Notes under the pieces: generated by a model
Told to the model about the DNA's origin: nothing
Seen by the model: the letters and a program-made list of their open reading frames with translations, nothing else
The model's database searches: none
Source: JACRLW01 sp050181465
Lineage (GTDB): Bacteria > Planctomycetota > UBA1135 > UBA2386
NCBI GenBank assembly: GCA_050181465.1
Contig: JBFXDD010000028.1
Location: 1-62,470 of the forward strand
DNA length: 62,470 bases
Reading direction: 5' to 3'
Part shown: positions 8,554 to 17,426 of the stretch, piece after piece
Position numbering within the stretch: position 1 is the first letter of the stretch
How the letters are laid out: each line of letters starts with the position of its first letter
Made by a program: the position numbers and the translations under genes

Positions 8554-11500
8554 ATGCCGCTTCCGATGATCGATCCGTCCACTGCCCAACGAGGTCAGCG
8601 CGCGCGCGCTGCCCGGATCACGCTCGGTTCCGTCCTCGCGGTGGCGCTCTCTGGCTGTGAACGCGACGTGGAGCCGATGCCGAGGCCCGCTCCTCTCACG
8701 TGGACCGACACTGCTCCTCGACTTCCCGACCTTCCACCCAAGCTCTGGCTTCGTGAAGGCCTCACCCTCCGCACGGTTGCCGCCGAACCCTGGATCGAGA
8801 ACCCGGTCGCCTTCGACGTCGACGATCGCGGCCGCGTCTTCGTGGTCGAGACGCATCGCTACCTCCGCTCGGTCTTCGACATCACGCAACAGCCGGCGTG
8901 GCTTCGCGCGGATCTGTCGCTGCGGACCGTCGCCGATCGCGCCGCCTTCCTCGCCGAGCAGTTCCGCAGCGAGCCGCAGCTCCTGGAAGCCGACAGCGAG
9001 CGCGTGCGACTGCTGATCGACCTCGACGGCGACGGCACGCTGGATCGTGCGACAACGATCCTCGATGGGTTCCGTGACCCGACCGCGGGCACCGCCGCAG
9101 GAGTGCTCGCGCACGGTGACGATCTGTGGTTCACGTGCATCCCCGATCTCGTGCATGCGCGGCTCGATGCAGGACTCCGCAACGAGCCGACTCGCGAGGT
9201 CGTCGCCACCGGCTTCGGTGTCCACATCGGGGTCAGCGGCCACGATCTCCATGGACTTACCTTGGGGCCCGATGGGCGCATCTGGTTCTCCGTCGGCGAT
9301 CGCGGCGCGAGCCTGACCACGCGCGAGGGCAACCGGATCGACATCCCCGATACCGGTGCAGTGTTCCGCTGTGAGCCGGACGGCTCGAAGCTCGAACTTT
9401 TCGCGACGGGATTGCGCAATCCGCAGGAGTTGGCGTTCGACGATCACGGCAATCTGTTCGCGGGTGACAACGACACCGCGGGGGCGGACGCGTCGCGCGT
9501 TCTCTATGTGGTGGAGAACGGCGACTACGGCTGGCGTTGTGCCTATCAACACATGGACGGGTTCGGGCCGTGGGTTGCGGAATCGGTGTGGAAGGGAGGC
9601 ATCGATGGGCTGCTCCCAGGTGCGGGGTTCGCTGCGCAGGGGCCGTCCGGAATGGCCTTTCATCCCGGCACCGGACTGACGGAACTCGCGGGGCGCATGC
9701 TGCTCTGCGACTTCCCCGGCGGGATCGTCTCGTTTCGCCTCGACCCGCTGGGCGCGGGCTTCGAGGTCGAGAATGTCGAACGTGTGGTGTGGTCGCTCTG
9801 GCCGAGCGATCTGTGCTTCGGTCCGGACGGTGACTTGTGGGTCCTCGACTGGGTGAGTGGATGGGCGCAGCCGAACAAAGGGCGCATCCATCGGGTGACT
9901 GCCAAGGCCGATGCGACCGATCCGCTGGTGGCGGAGACCAGGCGATTGCTCGCAGATGGAATGCACGCCCGCTCGAACGACGAGCTGGCGGGACTCCTCG
10001 GTCATGGGAATCGCCGCGTGCGGATGCGGGCGCAGTTGGAACTCGTCGCGAGGGGAGCACGTGGAGTCGAGTCGCTCTCGAACGTGCTCACCTCGGCGCA
10101 GGTGCCGCTCGCGCGTCTGCATGCGCTGTGGGGACTCGGCATCGCCGGCCGTCGCGGTGCCGATGTGGCGGATGCGATCGGGCTTGCACTCAACGATCGC
10201 GACACCGCGTTGCGGGAGCACGCGGCTCGTCTCGCCGGCGAGCTGTCCGTGCACGAACTTGCCCAACAGCTCGGCGGGAAGATGACCGACGGCTTCGCGC
10301 GCGAGAAGTTCTTCGCCGCGATCGCGCTGGGGAAACTGCGAGCGACCGCGGAGAGCAGCCGGGTCCTCGCGATGATCGAAGCCAATGCCGACGGCGATCC
10401 CTTCCTCGTGCATGCCGGAGTCGAAGCGATCGGAGCGCTGCATACGCCTGAGGAACTGGCTGCCATGCACGCGGATCCGGTCTCGGCCGTGCGACGAGTT
10501 GCGATGCTCGCGTTGCGTCGCCGCGCGTCGCCTGAGATCGCCGTGTTCCTCGCGGATGGCGACCAGCGCATCCGCAGCGAGGCGGCGCGCGCTATCTACG
10601 ACGTGCCGATCGAGCCGGCGCTTGCGGCCCTCGCCGATCGGGTCGAGAGCATGGACCTGACGCCGTCGATGCGCGGGCGCGCGATCGGTGCCGCTCGTCG
10701 GCTGGGTCGATCGGAGGATGTGCTCGCTCTCGCGAGGTTGGCCGGCGAGCCGCTTGCCGAGATCGAAGCTCGCATTGCAGCACTCGACGCGCTCGGTTCC
10801 TTCGCCGCCCCTGATGCCGTCGACCCGATCCTGGGCGACTGGCGGCCGATTGCACCGCGGGACGCTTCGATCGCTCGCGAGGCGGTCGAGCGATTCGCCA
10901 GTTCCATCCCGTCGGCGTCCGACCCACGACTCCTCTCTGCCTTCGTTCGCGCAGTCCGCACGCTGGCGATCCCGTCGTCGGGCGCGATCCTCGCGAAGTT
11001 CGCGCGCGACTCCGGCGATCCTGGAGTGCGGGTGGAAGCGCTTCGCGGCCTCGTGGAGGCGGGAGAGATCGAGGCGGTGACTGCTGCTATCGAGCAATTG
11101 ATCGCGAGTTCCGATCCGGAACTCGTGCTCGCCGCGATCCGCGCGGTGCGCGATGCAACCGCTCCCACGATCGACGGACGTCTTGCGAGTCTGGCCGGCG
11201 ATGCCGCTACACCGCTGACTCTACGACAAGCGGCGATTGCTGCTTTGCCGCGAGGCGGTCGCGAGTGCGCGGCGACTCTCGCGTTCCTGACATCGAACCT
11301 GGCTGCACTCGAACCGAGTGTTCGCCTCGACGTGCGGGTCGCGGCGGGACTCCCCGCGCCGGACGATGCGAAGGATCCGCTTGCCGCCTGGCGCGACTGC
11401 CTCGACGGCGGTGACGCCGTCCGCGGTCGCGCGATCTTCGAGCAGCGGCAGGACGTCTCATGCATCCGCTGCCATGCCGTCGCCGGCGTCGGTGGAACCG

Positions 11501-11682
11501 TGGGACCTGCGCTCGACAAGATCGGTGCTCGTCGTGATGCCGAGTCCATCCTTCGCTCGCTGGTGCAACCGATGGCCGAGATCGTCGACGGCTACCCGGC
11601 GGCGATGCCGGATGTCGCACGCCATGCGCTGACTCCGATCGAACTGCGCGACCTCGTCGCTTGGCTTCGATCGCTGCGTTGA
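8554..11682 (+). CDS. PVC-type dehydrogenase with HEAT repeats and C-terminal haem motif
   Basis: A 1042-aa probable lipoprotein: the N-terminus has a hydrophobic run ending in LAVALSGC (lipobox-like, Cys about residue 34). Residues about 60-450 are the membrane-bound dehydrogenase propeller typical of planctomycetes and Verrucomicrobia (PWIENPVAFDVDDRGRVFVVE, GLRNPQELAFDDHGNLF, CDFPGGIVSFRLDPLG). Residues about 460-930 are HEAT-type helical repeats. Near the end is one c-type haem site, CIRCH (C970-H974), followed by a short cytochrome domain with LVQPMAEIVDGYPAAMP, where the Met probably is the second haem ligand. The expected role is periplasmic oxidation with electron transfer to the haem; the substrate is unknown. 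The C-terminal haem domain is shorter than in many relatives. Confidence 0.85.
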   Translation: MPLPMIDPSTAQRGQRARAARITLGSVLAVALSGCERDVEPMPRPAPLTWTDTAPRLPDLPPKLWLREGLTLRTVAAEPWIENPVAFDVDDRGRVFVVETHRYLRSVFDITQQPAWLRADLSLRTVADRAAFLAEQFRSEPQLLEADSERVRLLIDLDGDGTLDRATTILDGFRDPTAGTAAGVLAHGDDLWFTCIPDLVHARLDAGLRNEPTREVVATGFGVHIGVSGHDLHGLTLGPDGRIWFSVGDRGASLTTREGNRIDIPDTGAVFRCEPDGSKLELFATGLRNPQELAFDDHGNLFAGDNDTAGADASRVLYVVENGDYGWRCAYQHMDGFGPWVAESVWKGGIDGLLPGAGFAAQGPSGMAFHPGTGLTELAGRMLLCDFPGGIVSFRLDPLGAGFEVENVERVVWSLWPSDLCFGPDGDLWVLDWVSGWAQPNKGRIHRVTAKADATDPLVAETRRLLADGMHARSNDELAGLLGHGNRRVRMRAQLELVARGARGVESLSNVLTSAQVPLARLHALWGLGIAGRRGADVADAIGLALNDRDTALREHAARLAGELSVHELAQQLGGKMTDGFAREKFFAAIALGKLRATAESSRVLAMIEANADGDPFLVHAGVEAIGALHTPEELAAMHADPVSAVRRVAMLALRRRASPEIAVFLADGDQRIRSEAARAIYDVPIEPALAALADRVESMDLTPSMRGRAIGAARRLGRSEDVLALARLAGEPLAEIEARIAALDALGSFAAPDAVDPILGDWRPIAPRDASIAREAVERFASSIPSASDPRLLSAFVRAVRTLAIPSSGAILAKFARDSGDPGVRVEALRGLVEAGEIEAVTAAIEQLIASSDPELVLAAIRAVRDATAPTIDGRLASLAGDAATPLTLRQAAIAALPRGGRECAATLAFLTSNLAALEPSVRLDVRVAAGLPAPDDAKDPLAAWRDCLDGGDAVRGRAIFEQRQDVSCIRCHAVAGVGGTVGPALDKIGARRDAESILRSLVQPMAEIVDGYPAAMPDVARHALTPIELRDLVAWLRSLR

Positions 11683-11707
11683 AGTCGAGGGCGACCGCCT
11701 GCCGAAC

Positions 11708-11745
11708 GGCGATCGCAGTAGATGTTCACGAATAGTTCCGGCTAG
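11708..11745. repeat. Fragment of the 184-bp palindromic element (right end)
   Basis: GGCGATCGCAGTAGATGTTCACGAATAGTTCCGGCTAG corresponds to the last 38 bases of the full elements at 36683-36866 and 41996-42179, with a few changes. Only the end is left. Its terminal CTAG contains the stop codon of the minus-strand gene that ends at 11742. Confidence 0.65.
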
Positions 11746-12128
11746 GTGCGGACGGCGAGCTCCGTCGCGGCGTGCACCAGCATCAGGATCAAGTAGATCC
11801 CGAGCACGATCGGCAGCAGCGACCGCGTGCGTCGGAACCGCGCGTGCAGCAGCAGGAAGAACACGCACAGACCGGTGATGCCGAGCTTCAAAGCCGTGAA
11901 GGCTGCGATTCCACCTGATTCGTAGGCCCAAGCCATGATCGGGTTGGCCTCGCCGACGCCGCGGCGAAGGTGCGCCCAGGTCCACGCCCAATCGATGACC
12001 GTCAAAGTGAGCATGCCGAGGATCGAGAGCCACTCGGCGCGGGAGTAGCGATCGACGTAGATGTCCGCAGTCTCGCCATCGCGCCGTCCGCCGCGCCGCC
12101 GTCCCCGAAGCCAATAGCGGGAGAGCAT
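11742..12128 (-). CDS. Small membrane protein, DUF5658-like
   Basis: 128 aa from an ATG at 12128 (MLSRYWLRGRR); an alternative GTG at 12227 would add 33 polar residues. After a basic N-terminus there are three to four predicted membrane segments: LSILGMLTLTVIDWAWTWAHL, a middle FTALKLGITGLCVFFLLLHA and SLLPIVLGIYLILMLVHAATE. A TVIDW motif in the first segment, EANPIMAWAY between the first two, and LKLGI in the next are the pattern I know from DUF5658 proteins. No biochemical role is known to me. The gene ends in the CTAG of a palindromic-element fragment, which suggests that the original 3' end may have been replaced. Confidence 0.6.
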   Translation of the reverse strand: MLSRYWLRGRRRGGRRDGETADIYVDRYSRAEWLSILGMLTLTVIDWAWTWAHLRRGVGEANPIMAWAYESGGIAAFTALKLGITGLCVFFLLLHARFRRTRSLLPIVLGIYLILMLVHAATELAVRT

Positions 12129-12292
12129 CGGGGTCGGCCTTGCCCTGCGATCGACGACGAAACGCTGGCCGTCGCTCGCACCAATGCGGGCAGGGTCGGA
12201 GTCGGTCGGGGATTCCTCTGGGTGCACCGCGCGAATCCTCGCGCGTGGACGCGGGGCGGTCGAGAGGGATACTCCCGGTTCGAGACCCCGCC

Positions 12293-13972
12293 ATGGCAGC
12301 CCCGTTCACCGAGTTCCTCCGCATCGCTCGCGAGTTCGATCCCACCACGGCCTCGCGCAAGCTGGCGTTGTTGCGTCAACTCGGCCGGGCAAGCCTTCGC
12401 GGCGCGGCGCAGGTGGTCGACTATCACGAGACGCTCTGCTTCCTGCGCGCATACCCGGACAACGCGGCGGTTCTCGCCGAGGTGGAACGGCAACTTGCGG
12501 CGTTCGCGTCGCGCGCCGACCTTCGTCGACACGCGTCCGCGCTCCGCGACACCGGAATCGCCGGCACGGCGATCCAGTACTCCTTCTTCGGCCGCATGGC
12601 ACGGTGGTTGGCGGATCGCTATCCAAAGCACCTGCGCATCCTGTGGGATGAGGTCCGCAAGCCCGAGCAGATCGAGGAGCGTTTGCCGCTGCTCACGGCG
12701 TTCGCCGAGAGTGTGAGCCTCGACGAACTCGTGATGTCGCCGCGCGAATGGATCGACCTCATGCGCGGCAAGGAGCGCGACGCGACCTGGCTCATTCGGC
12801 GTTGCGCAGCGTTGGGGCTGCCCGACGGCATCGCAGAGAAGTTCTACGAGGACATGGACATCGAGGTGGAGATCGAGGGGTTGCCCGGCGGTCCCAGTCG
12901 AACGATGGCCAAGGCGCCGGTCGAGCGAGTCGTTTGGCAGAGCGGGCCGATGCGTCATCAGCGTCCGGACCTGCGCGAAGCCGCCGTCTTGGAACCGCGC
13001 GCGATCCGCGAGCTGGATCCTGCGGAGGGTGCGGCATGGATCGATCGCGCGCGGGAGGCGATGGTCACTCGCAGTCGAGACCTGGATGCGTTCTCCTACG
13101 GGGACCCGTCGGACGTCCGCGTCATCGAATGGGAAGACGGTCTGTCGTTCATCGCAATCGGTGTCTTGCCCCATCGGCGACTCTTGCTCGAAGCGGTCTA
13201 TGCCTACCTGACGGTCAAGAACGGAGTGCCCATCGGTTACGTCCTCAACAGCGCGCTGTATGGGTCGGCCGACATCGCCTACAACGTGTTCGAGACGTGG
13301 CGCGGTGCCGAGGCGGCGTGGATCTACTCACGCGTGGTCGCCACGGTGCGCACGATGTTCGGCGCCGACTCCTTCACTGTCTATCCGTATCAGTTGGGCG
13401 ATCAGAACGAAGAAGGGCTCGCGTCGGGATCGTGGTGGTTCTACCAGAAGCTCGGCTATCGGCCGCGTGACGCAGCGGCGCGCACGCTGATGGATCGAGA
13501 GCTGGCGCGCATGCGGAAGCAGCCCGGTCACCGCAGTTCACGTTCGACTCTCGTGCAACTCGCCCGCCACAACGTGTTCCTTCATCTCGGCCGCGAACGC
13601 GACGACGTGATCGGACTGATCGGCACTGCCTTCGTCGGACTCGCGATCAGTCGCGAACTGGGCCGACGCTTCGGCGCGGATCGTGAAGGCGCCGAGGTTG
13701 CGTGCACCGCGGAGTTCGCTGCTCTGGCCGAGGTCGAGGACTTCGCCGATTGGTCGGTCGGCGAGCAACAGTCCTTCCGTCGTTGGGCACCGCTGGTCGC
13801 GGTGCTGGACGCGGGCAGTTGGGGTCGGGACGAGCGAATCGCGCTCGGGCAGATCGCCCGGAGCAAGGGTGGGCGTCGTGAGCAGGACTTCGTCGCTCGG
13901 TTCGATGCGCATCCCCGGTTGCGCAAGGCGGTTCTGCGCATCGCCGCTCGAGAAGAGCAGCGTCTGGATTGA
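12293..13972 (+). CDS. 559-aa protein of unknown function with a GNAT-like segment
   Basis: The start at 12293 (MAAPFTEFLRIAREFDPT) is chosen because the preceding in-frame residues look non-coding. The N-terminal 200 residues are helical and repeat-like (ASRKLALLRQLGRASLRGAAQVVDYHETL). Residues about 300-400 contain the most conserved-looking part: IGYVLNSALYGSADIAYNVF, ETWRGAEAAWIYSRVVATVR, FGADSFTVYPYQLGDQNEEG, SGSWWFYQKLGYRP. The sequence strand-helix-strand and the closing FYQKLGYRP resemble the end of a GNAT acetyltransferase, but the acetyl-CoA loop is not evident. No signal peptide, so probably cytoplasmic. It is divergent from the DUF5658-like gene. I cannot name a substrate. Confidence 0.65.
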   Translation: MAAPFTEFLRIAREFDPTTASRKLALLRQLGRASLRGAAQVVDYHETLCFLRAYPDNAAVLAEVERQLAAFASRADLRRHASALRDTGIAGTAIQYSFFGRMARWLADRYPKHLRILWDEVRKPEQIEERLPLLTAFAESVSLDELVMSPREWIDLMRGKERDATWLIRRCAALGLPDGIAEKFYEDMDIEVEIEGLPGGPSRTMAKAPVERVVWQSGPMRHQRPDLREAAVLEPRAIRELDPAEGAAWIDRAREAMVTRSRDLDAFSYGDPSDVRVIEWEDGLSFIAIGVLPHRRLLLEAVYAYLTVKNGVPIGYVLNSALYGSADIAYNVFETWRGAEAAWIYSRVVATVRTMFGADSFTVYPYQLGDQNEEGLASGSWWFYQKLGYRPRDAAARTLMDRELARMRKQPGHRSSRSTLVQLARHNVFLHLGRERDDVIGLIGTAFVGLAISRELGRRFGADREGAEVACTAEFAALAEVEDFADWSVGEQQSFRRWAPLVAVLDAGSWGRDERIALGQIARSKGGRREQDFVARFDAHPRLRKAVLRIAAREEQRLD

Positions 13973-14119
13973 CCGCGCTGGCCGGGTCGACTACTTGATG
14001 CGTATCGACGGGGGGCGGCGCCAGAACTTGCGGAACCCCTGCGGTTCCCCTTGGCGCGACCGCGCTCCGTCTCCCTCCGAATCCTCCCGCGCGCCGACAC
14101 GGCGCAGCCACGACAAGCC

Positions 14120-14752
14120 ATGCAAAGCCTTCGATTCCTCTCTTCCCTGCTTCTCGCCACGTCGCTCGCGGTGCCCGCGATCGCGCAGGTCCAAGTCTTC
14201 GGCGGCAACGGCGAGCGCGCCGCGTCGACCAAGATCTTCTGGGACAACGGTCCGGTCGGAATGGTCTGCGTGCAGTACGGCCAGCCCGAATGGAAGGACG
14301 AGTACGACTCGATGCTTCCCAAGCTGAAGGGCAAGCAGCACCGTCTCGGCAAGGACTTCTGGACGACCTTCAACACCTCGATCCCGGTCACGATCGGTCA
14401 GACCAAGGTCGAGCCCGGCTCCTACTACCTCGGACTCAAGGTCGACGCGGACGGCGGCTTCCACCTCCTGGTGCTGGACGCCAAGAACAGCGACAAGCAG
14501 GGTTGGGCGCCGTTCATCGCCGACGCCTGGAAGGCGGACTACACCGTCGCCATGACGAAGGGTGAGACGGACACGGTCGCCGAGAAGCTCCTGATCGAGC
14601 TCGCGGCGAACGGGGATGACGTCACCAACATGACGTTCCGCATCCACTGGGGCATGCACACGGTCTCCGCGCCTTGCACCGCGCACCTGGCGACCAAGAA
14701 GGCTCCGGCGAAGGGCACTGCCGACGACGCGGCCGGCAAGAAGAACGGCTGA
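14120..14752 (+). CDS. Exported DUF2911-like protein
   Basis: 210 aa beginning at ATG 14120 with a signal peptide (MQSLRFLSSLLLATSLAVPAIA, cleavage at AIAQ). The frame is open 23 codons upstream but those residues look random. The mature part has a single beta-rich domain with KVEPGSYYLGLKVDADGGFHL and a later WKADYTVAM, resembling the PAGTYSL/W-x-Y layout of DUF2911 proteins, which are secreted and of unknown function. The C-terminus is a charged Lys/Ala/Asp tail (KKAPAKGTADDAAGKKNG). It converges on the deacetylase-fusion gene. Confidence 0.65.
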   Translation: MQSLRFLSSLLLATSLAVPAIAQVQVFGGNGERAASTKIFWDNGPVGMVCVQYGQPEWKDEYDSMLPKLKGKQHRLGKDFWTTFNTSIPVTIGQTKVEPGSYYLGLKVDADGGFHLLVLDAKNSDKQGWAPFIADAWKADYTVAMTKGETDTVAEKLLIELAANGDDVTNMTFRIHWGMHTVSAPCTAHLATKKAPAKGTADDAAGKKNG

Positions 14753-14757
14753 GGACG

Positions 14758-14777
14758 CCGTGCGCGCTCGCGCACGG
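14758..14777. terminator. Perfect hairpin between convergent genes
   Basis: CCGTGCGC, loop GCTC, GCGCACGG. It lies five bases after the stop codon of the DUF2911-like gene and just before the stop codon of the minus-strand gene ending at 14783, so it can serve both transcripts. No T tract follows. Confidence 0.55.
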
Positions 14778-14782
14778 TCGGC

Positions 14783-16522
14783 TCACGCGCGATCCGACAC
14801 TGTCGCCAGTCCTTCGAAGAAGGCGCGCGCGTTCGCGCCGAGAGACGTGGTGCGGTAGCCGCCTTCCTGGACGACCAGGGTTGGCAGGTCCAGCGCGCGA
14901 ACCATGGCGCCGTTCTCCGCGAAGTCGATCGTTCGGAGAGTCCAGGTGCCGGTCGGATCCTTGCGAGCGGTGTCGAGCCCCAATGCGATCACGAGGTGTT
15001 TCGGCTCGAACTCGCGGATCAGTTCGAGAGCTTTCGCCAACTCGCGACGGTAGTGCGGTCCATCGACTGACTCCGGCAGCGCAAAGTTGTGATTGAAGCC
15101 GAAGCCCGAGCCGACGCCGCGTTCCTCCGGGAAACCGGTGAAGAAGGGATAAGCGAAATTCGGATGGGCGTGGATCGAGATCGTGAGAACGTCGTCCCGG
15201 TCGTAGAAGATGTCCTGCTGCCCGTTTCCATGGTGATAGTCGAGATCCAAGATCGCGACCTTGCCGTGTTCGGAGAGAAACTGCGCGGCAATCGCCGCAT
15301 TGTTCAGGTAACAGAATCCGCCGAAGACCCGTCGCTCGGCGTGATGTCCGGGCGGGCGGACGAGTGCGTACGCGTACCGCTGACCGTCCAAGATGGTGGC
15401 GGCGGCCGTCAACGCGCAGTTCACCGCGCCCCGAGCTGCCAGCCAGGCGTTGCGGTTGAGCGGCGTGAAGGTGTCGATACACCAATAGCCCGCGGCGTAG
15501 GCGAGGTCCTCCGGCGGCCGGGTTTGATTGCGAACGGGGAAGACGTAGGGGTAGATCGACTTGCCCGGTTCGACTTTGGCGCAGGCATCCTTCAGGTAAC
15601 GGACCAGACCGGGATCGTGAACCGCCAGGATGTGCTTCTCCGCGAACGGACGTGACTTGGTCGGCCAGAACAACTCGCTGCTCTCCAAGTGCGTGAGGAT
15701 CGAGGCGATCCTCGCCGGGGCTTCGACGTATCCTCGTTCCCGGACGTGGTGAATGTCGTGCTCAGAGTTCACGACCAACACGATCTTCTGCTCACCCGTC
15801 GGGATTCGAGACCGCTTCTTGCGATAGCGCTGTTGATAGCGTGGTGCTCGTAACGCCACTGGATCGTCACGGAACGAGCCGACGACGCGATCCACGTACT
15901 CCGGAGAGCAGAGATCTGCATACTTGCGCTCGAGGAAGGCTCGCACCACACGGACTGCGTCCTCGCGACGGAGCGGAGCGCCGCGACCCAGGTCGTCCCA
16001 CACCAAGTGGGGCATGTCGAGTTGGCCGAGAGAGAGCGGCAGCTCATAGTCCGTTCCGAGGATCGGGCGCGCACCGAAGGACTCGTAGAACGACAACCGC
16101 TTGGCGTTGTCGACGGCGTACTCGGGCTTGCTGCAAGCGCTCGGTTCGTCCGGCAGGCACTCGAAGAACAGGCCCAGAGGCGCCAGGGATCGAGCTGCTT
16201 CGCGGACGCGTTCATACAGAGCGCCGCCGACGCCGCCGCCAGACAGTCCACTGGCGGTCGCGAGATAGTCGAGTACGCAGAACCCTTCGTCCGGCGCGTG
16301 CGACAGCAGTGCGAAGCCCTTGTACTTGCCGTGGAGATCGTCGGCGACGAAGAGCATCGCACGGAACCGATGCGAGAGCGGATCGCGAATCTTGTCGGGC
16401 AGCGCTTCGATCTCGTCGCGAGGAATCCCGGGAAGTCGCTCGCGGAGAATCTGCTGGATGAGCGCCAGTTCGCGCCGATTCACGGCAGAGGTGTCGTCGT
16501 CCAGTTGTCGTATTCTGAACAT
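14783..16522 (-). CDS. GNAT acetyltransferase-histone deacetylase family fusion
   Basis: A 579-aa cytoplasmic protein. Residues 1 to about 190 look like a GNAT N-acetyltransferase: MLFVADDLHGKYKGFALLS, then VLDYLATASGLSGGGVGGAL (acetyl-CoA loop region) and RLSFYESFGARP near the end of the domain. Residues about 250-579 are a zinc-dependent deacetylase of the histone deacetylase/acetylpolyamine amidohydrolase superfamily: RPPGHHAE with the His pair at 393-394, GGFCYLNNAAIAA, the metal-binding DLDYHHGNGQQD (D426, D428, H430, H431), GLDTARKDPTG and EGGY near the C-terminus. One polypeptide may therefore add and remove acetyl groups on the same or related substrate. Substrate (protein lysine, polyamine or small amide) is unknown. 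The gene is followed on its strand by a hairpin and the end of the DUF2911-like gene. Confidence 0.85.
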   Translation of the reverse strand: MFRIRQLDDDTSAVNRRELALIQQILRERLPGIPRDEIEALPDKIRDPLSHRFRAMLFVADDLHGKYKGFALLSHAPDEGFCVLDYLATASGLSGGGVGGALYERVREAARSLAPLGLFFECLPDEPSACSKPEYAVDNAKRLSFYESFGARPILGTDYELPLSLGQLDMPHLVWDDLGRGAPLRREDAVRVVRAFLERKYADLCSPEYVDRVVGSFRDDPVALRAPRYQQRYRKKRSRIPTGEQKIVLVVNSEHDIHHVRERGYVEAPARIASILTHLESSELFWPTKSRPFAEKHILAVHDPGLVRYLKDACAKVEPGKSIYPYVFPVRNQTRPPEDLAYAAGYWCIDTFTPLNRNAWLAARGAVNCALTAAATILDGQRYAYALVRPPGHHAERRVFGGFCYLNNAAIAAQFLSEHGKVAILDLDYHHGNGQQDIFYDRDDVLTISIHAHPNFAYPFFTGFPEERGVGSGFGFNHNFALPESVDGPHYRRELAKALELIREFEPKHLVIALGLDTARKDPTGTWTLRTIDFAENGAMVRALDLPTLVVQEGGYRTTSLGANARAFFEGLATVSDRA

Positions 16523-16568
16523 GGATCTTCGAGGTGAGCCGGTTGGTCGGACGAGCAGTGCAGATGCG

Positions 16569-16590
16569 ACGACCCGAATGGTCGGGTCGT
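16569..16590. terminator. Hairpin downstream of the universal stress gene
   Basis: ACGACCCGA, loop ATGG, TCGGGTCGT: a perfect 9-bp stem ten bases past the stop codon (minus strand) of the UspA-type gene and 47 bases before the start of the deacetylase fusion. It could end the permease-Usp transcript or act in the leader of the next gene. No T tract. Confidence 0.45.
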
Positions 16591-16600
16591 GTGCCGGCTC

Positions 16601-17425
16601 TCAGACCAGCAGGACCGGGAGCTTGCTGCGCAGGATGAGTTCGCGTGCCTTGTGGGCTGCGGGGCTGCCGGGTCTCCGGTCCAGTCCGACGACGAGAATG
16701 CCCTCTCGTTGGCGGGCTTGTTCCAGCGCGACATCGATCACCGCACCGGTGCGCACCATCACCTTCGCCAACACGCCGCGTGCACTCGACTCCTTCTGAA
16801 GCGCTGCCGTGAGCGCCGCGGTACGGGCGCCGTGCAGCGCCGTCAGGTCGGCTTCCTCGATCTGTGCCGGATCGAGCCACTGACCGAGGATCTCCTCGCG
16901 CCCCTGCGGCTGGGTCGGATCGACGACGCCAAGAAGGGCGACTTCGCCACCCGGCGCGGTCAGCGCGAGAGCCATCGCCGTCGCTTCACTCTTCCGCTCG
17001 AGGTGCAGGTCGAGGACGACGAGTGGTGCGTCGAGTGCCTTCGCGTCGGCCAGTTCGGGTTCGCGAATGCACAGCACCGGCGTGTGTCCGCGCGCAAGCA
17101 GGATGTCCAACGTGGTCGAGAGGGTGTAGCTGCCGACCGCGGCGTGATCGGCGCCGAACGGGCTCGGGATCACGAGCAGGTCTGCAGCTTCGCACGCTGC
17201 GAGGATCGCTTCGTGTGCGAGCTCGCTCACCTTGCCGACCCATTCGCCGACTTCACTCGAATGCCGCGTTGCGATCGCGCTCGCCAGGGCGACGGCTGCA
17301 GGGTCCTGGTTGCTGCCGTCCCGTGCGACCAGGATGCGCTTCAGGCTCGGCGGAACCAGTTGGATCGGTCGGGCGATGCGCGCAGCTTCGAAGGCTGCCA
17401 TCTGTCGTTGCAGTTCGTGGTCCAT
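16601..17425 (-). CDS. Universal stress protein, tandem UspA domains
   Basis: 274 aa with two Usp-like halves. The first opens with SLKRILVARDGSNQDPAAVALASAIA and ends with TTLDILLARGHTPVLCIREP; the second begins near DAPLVVLDLHLERKSEATAMALAL and ends with REGILVVGLDRRPGSPAAHKARELILRSKLPVLLV. The GS/GR-type nucleotide loop G-x2-G-x9-G(S/T) is only partly kept, so ATP binding is uncertain. UspA proteins modulate stress survival, often beside transporters. The stop codon of the upstream permease gene is one base away, so the two are surely co-transcribed and the Usp domain may regulate the transporter. Confidence 0.8.
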   Translation of the reverse strand: MDHELQRQMAAFEAARIARPIQLVPPSLKRILVARDGSNQDPAAVALASAIATRHSSEVGEWVGKVSELAHEAILAACEAADLLVIPSPFGADHAAVGSYTLSTTLDILLARGHTPVLCIREPELADAKALDAPLVVLDLHLERKSEATAMALALTAPGGEVALLGVVDPTQPQGREEILGQWLDPAQIEEADLTALHGARTAALTAALQKESSARGVLAKVMVRTGAVIDVALEQARQREGILVVGLDRRPGSPAAHKARELILRSKLPVLLV

Positions 17426-17426
17426 G

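Noticed and set aside
8035..11097. 1020-codon open frame on the minus strand opposite the PVC-type dehydrogenase
   Set aside because: It is an antisense shadow of a well supported gene in high-GC DNA: Arg/His/Ala-rich, no motifs, no plausible start. Only its tail touches the real pseudogene remnant.
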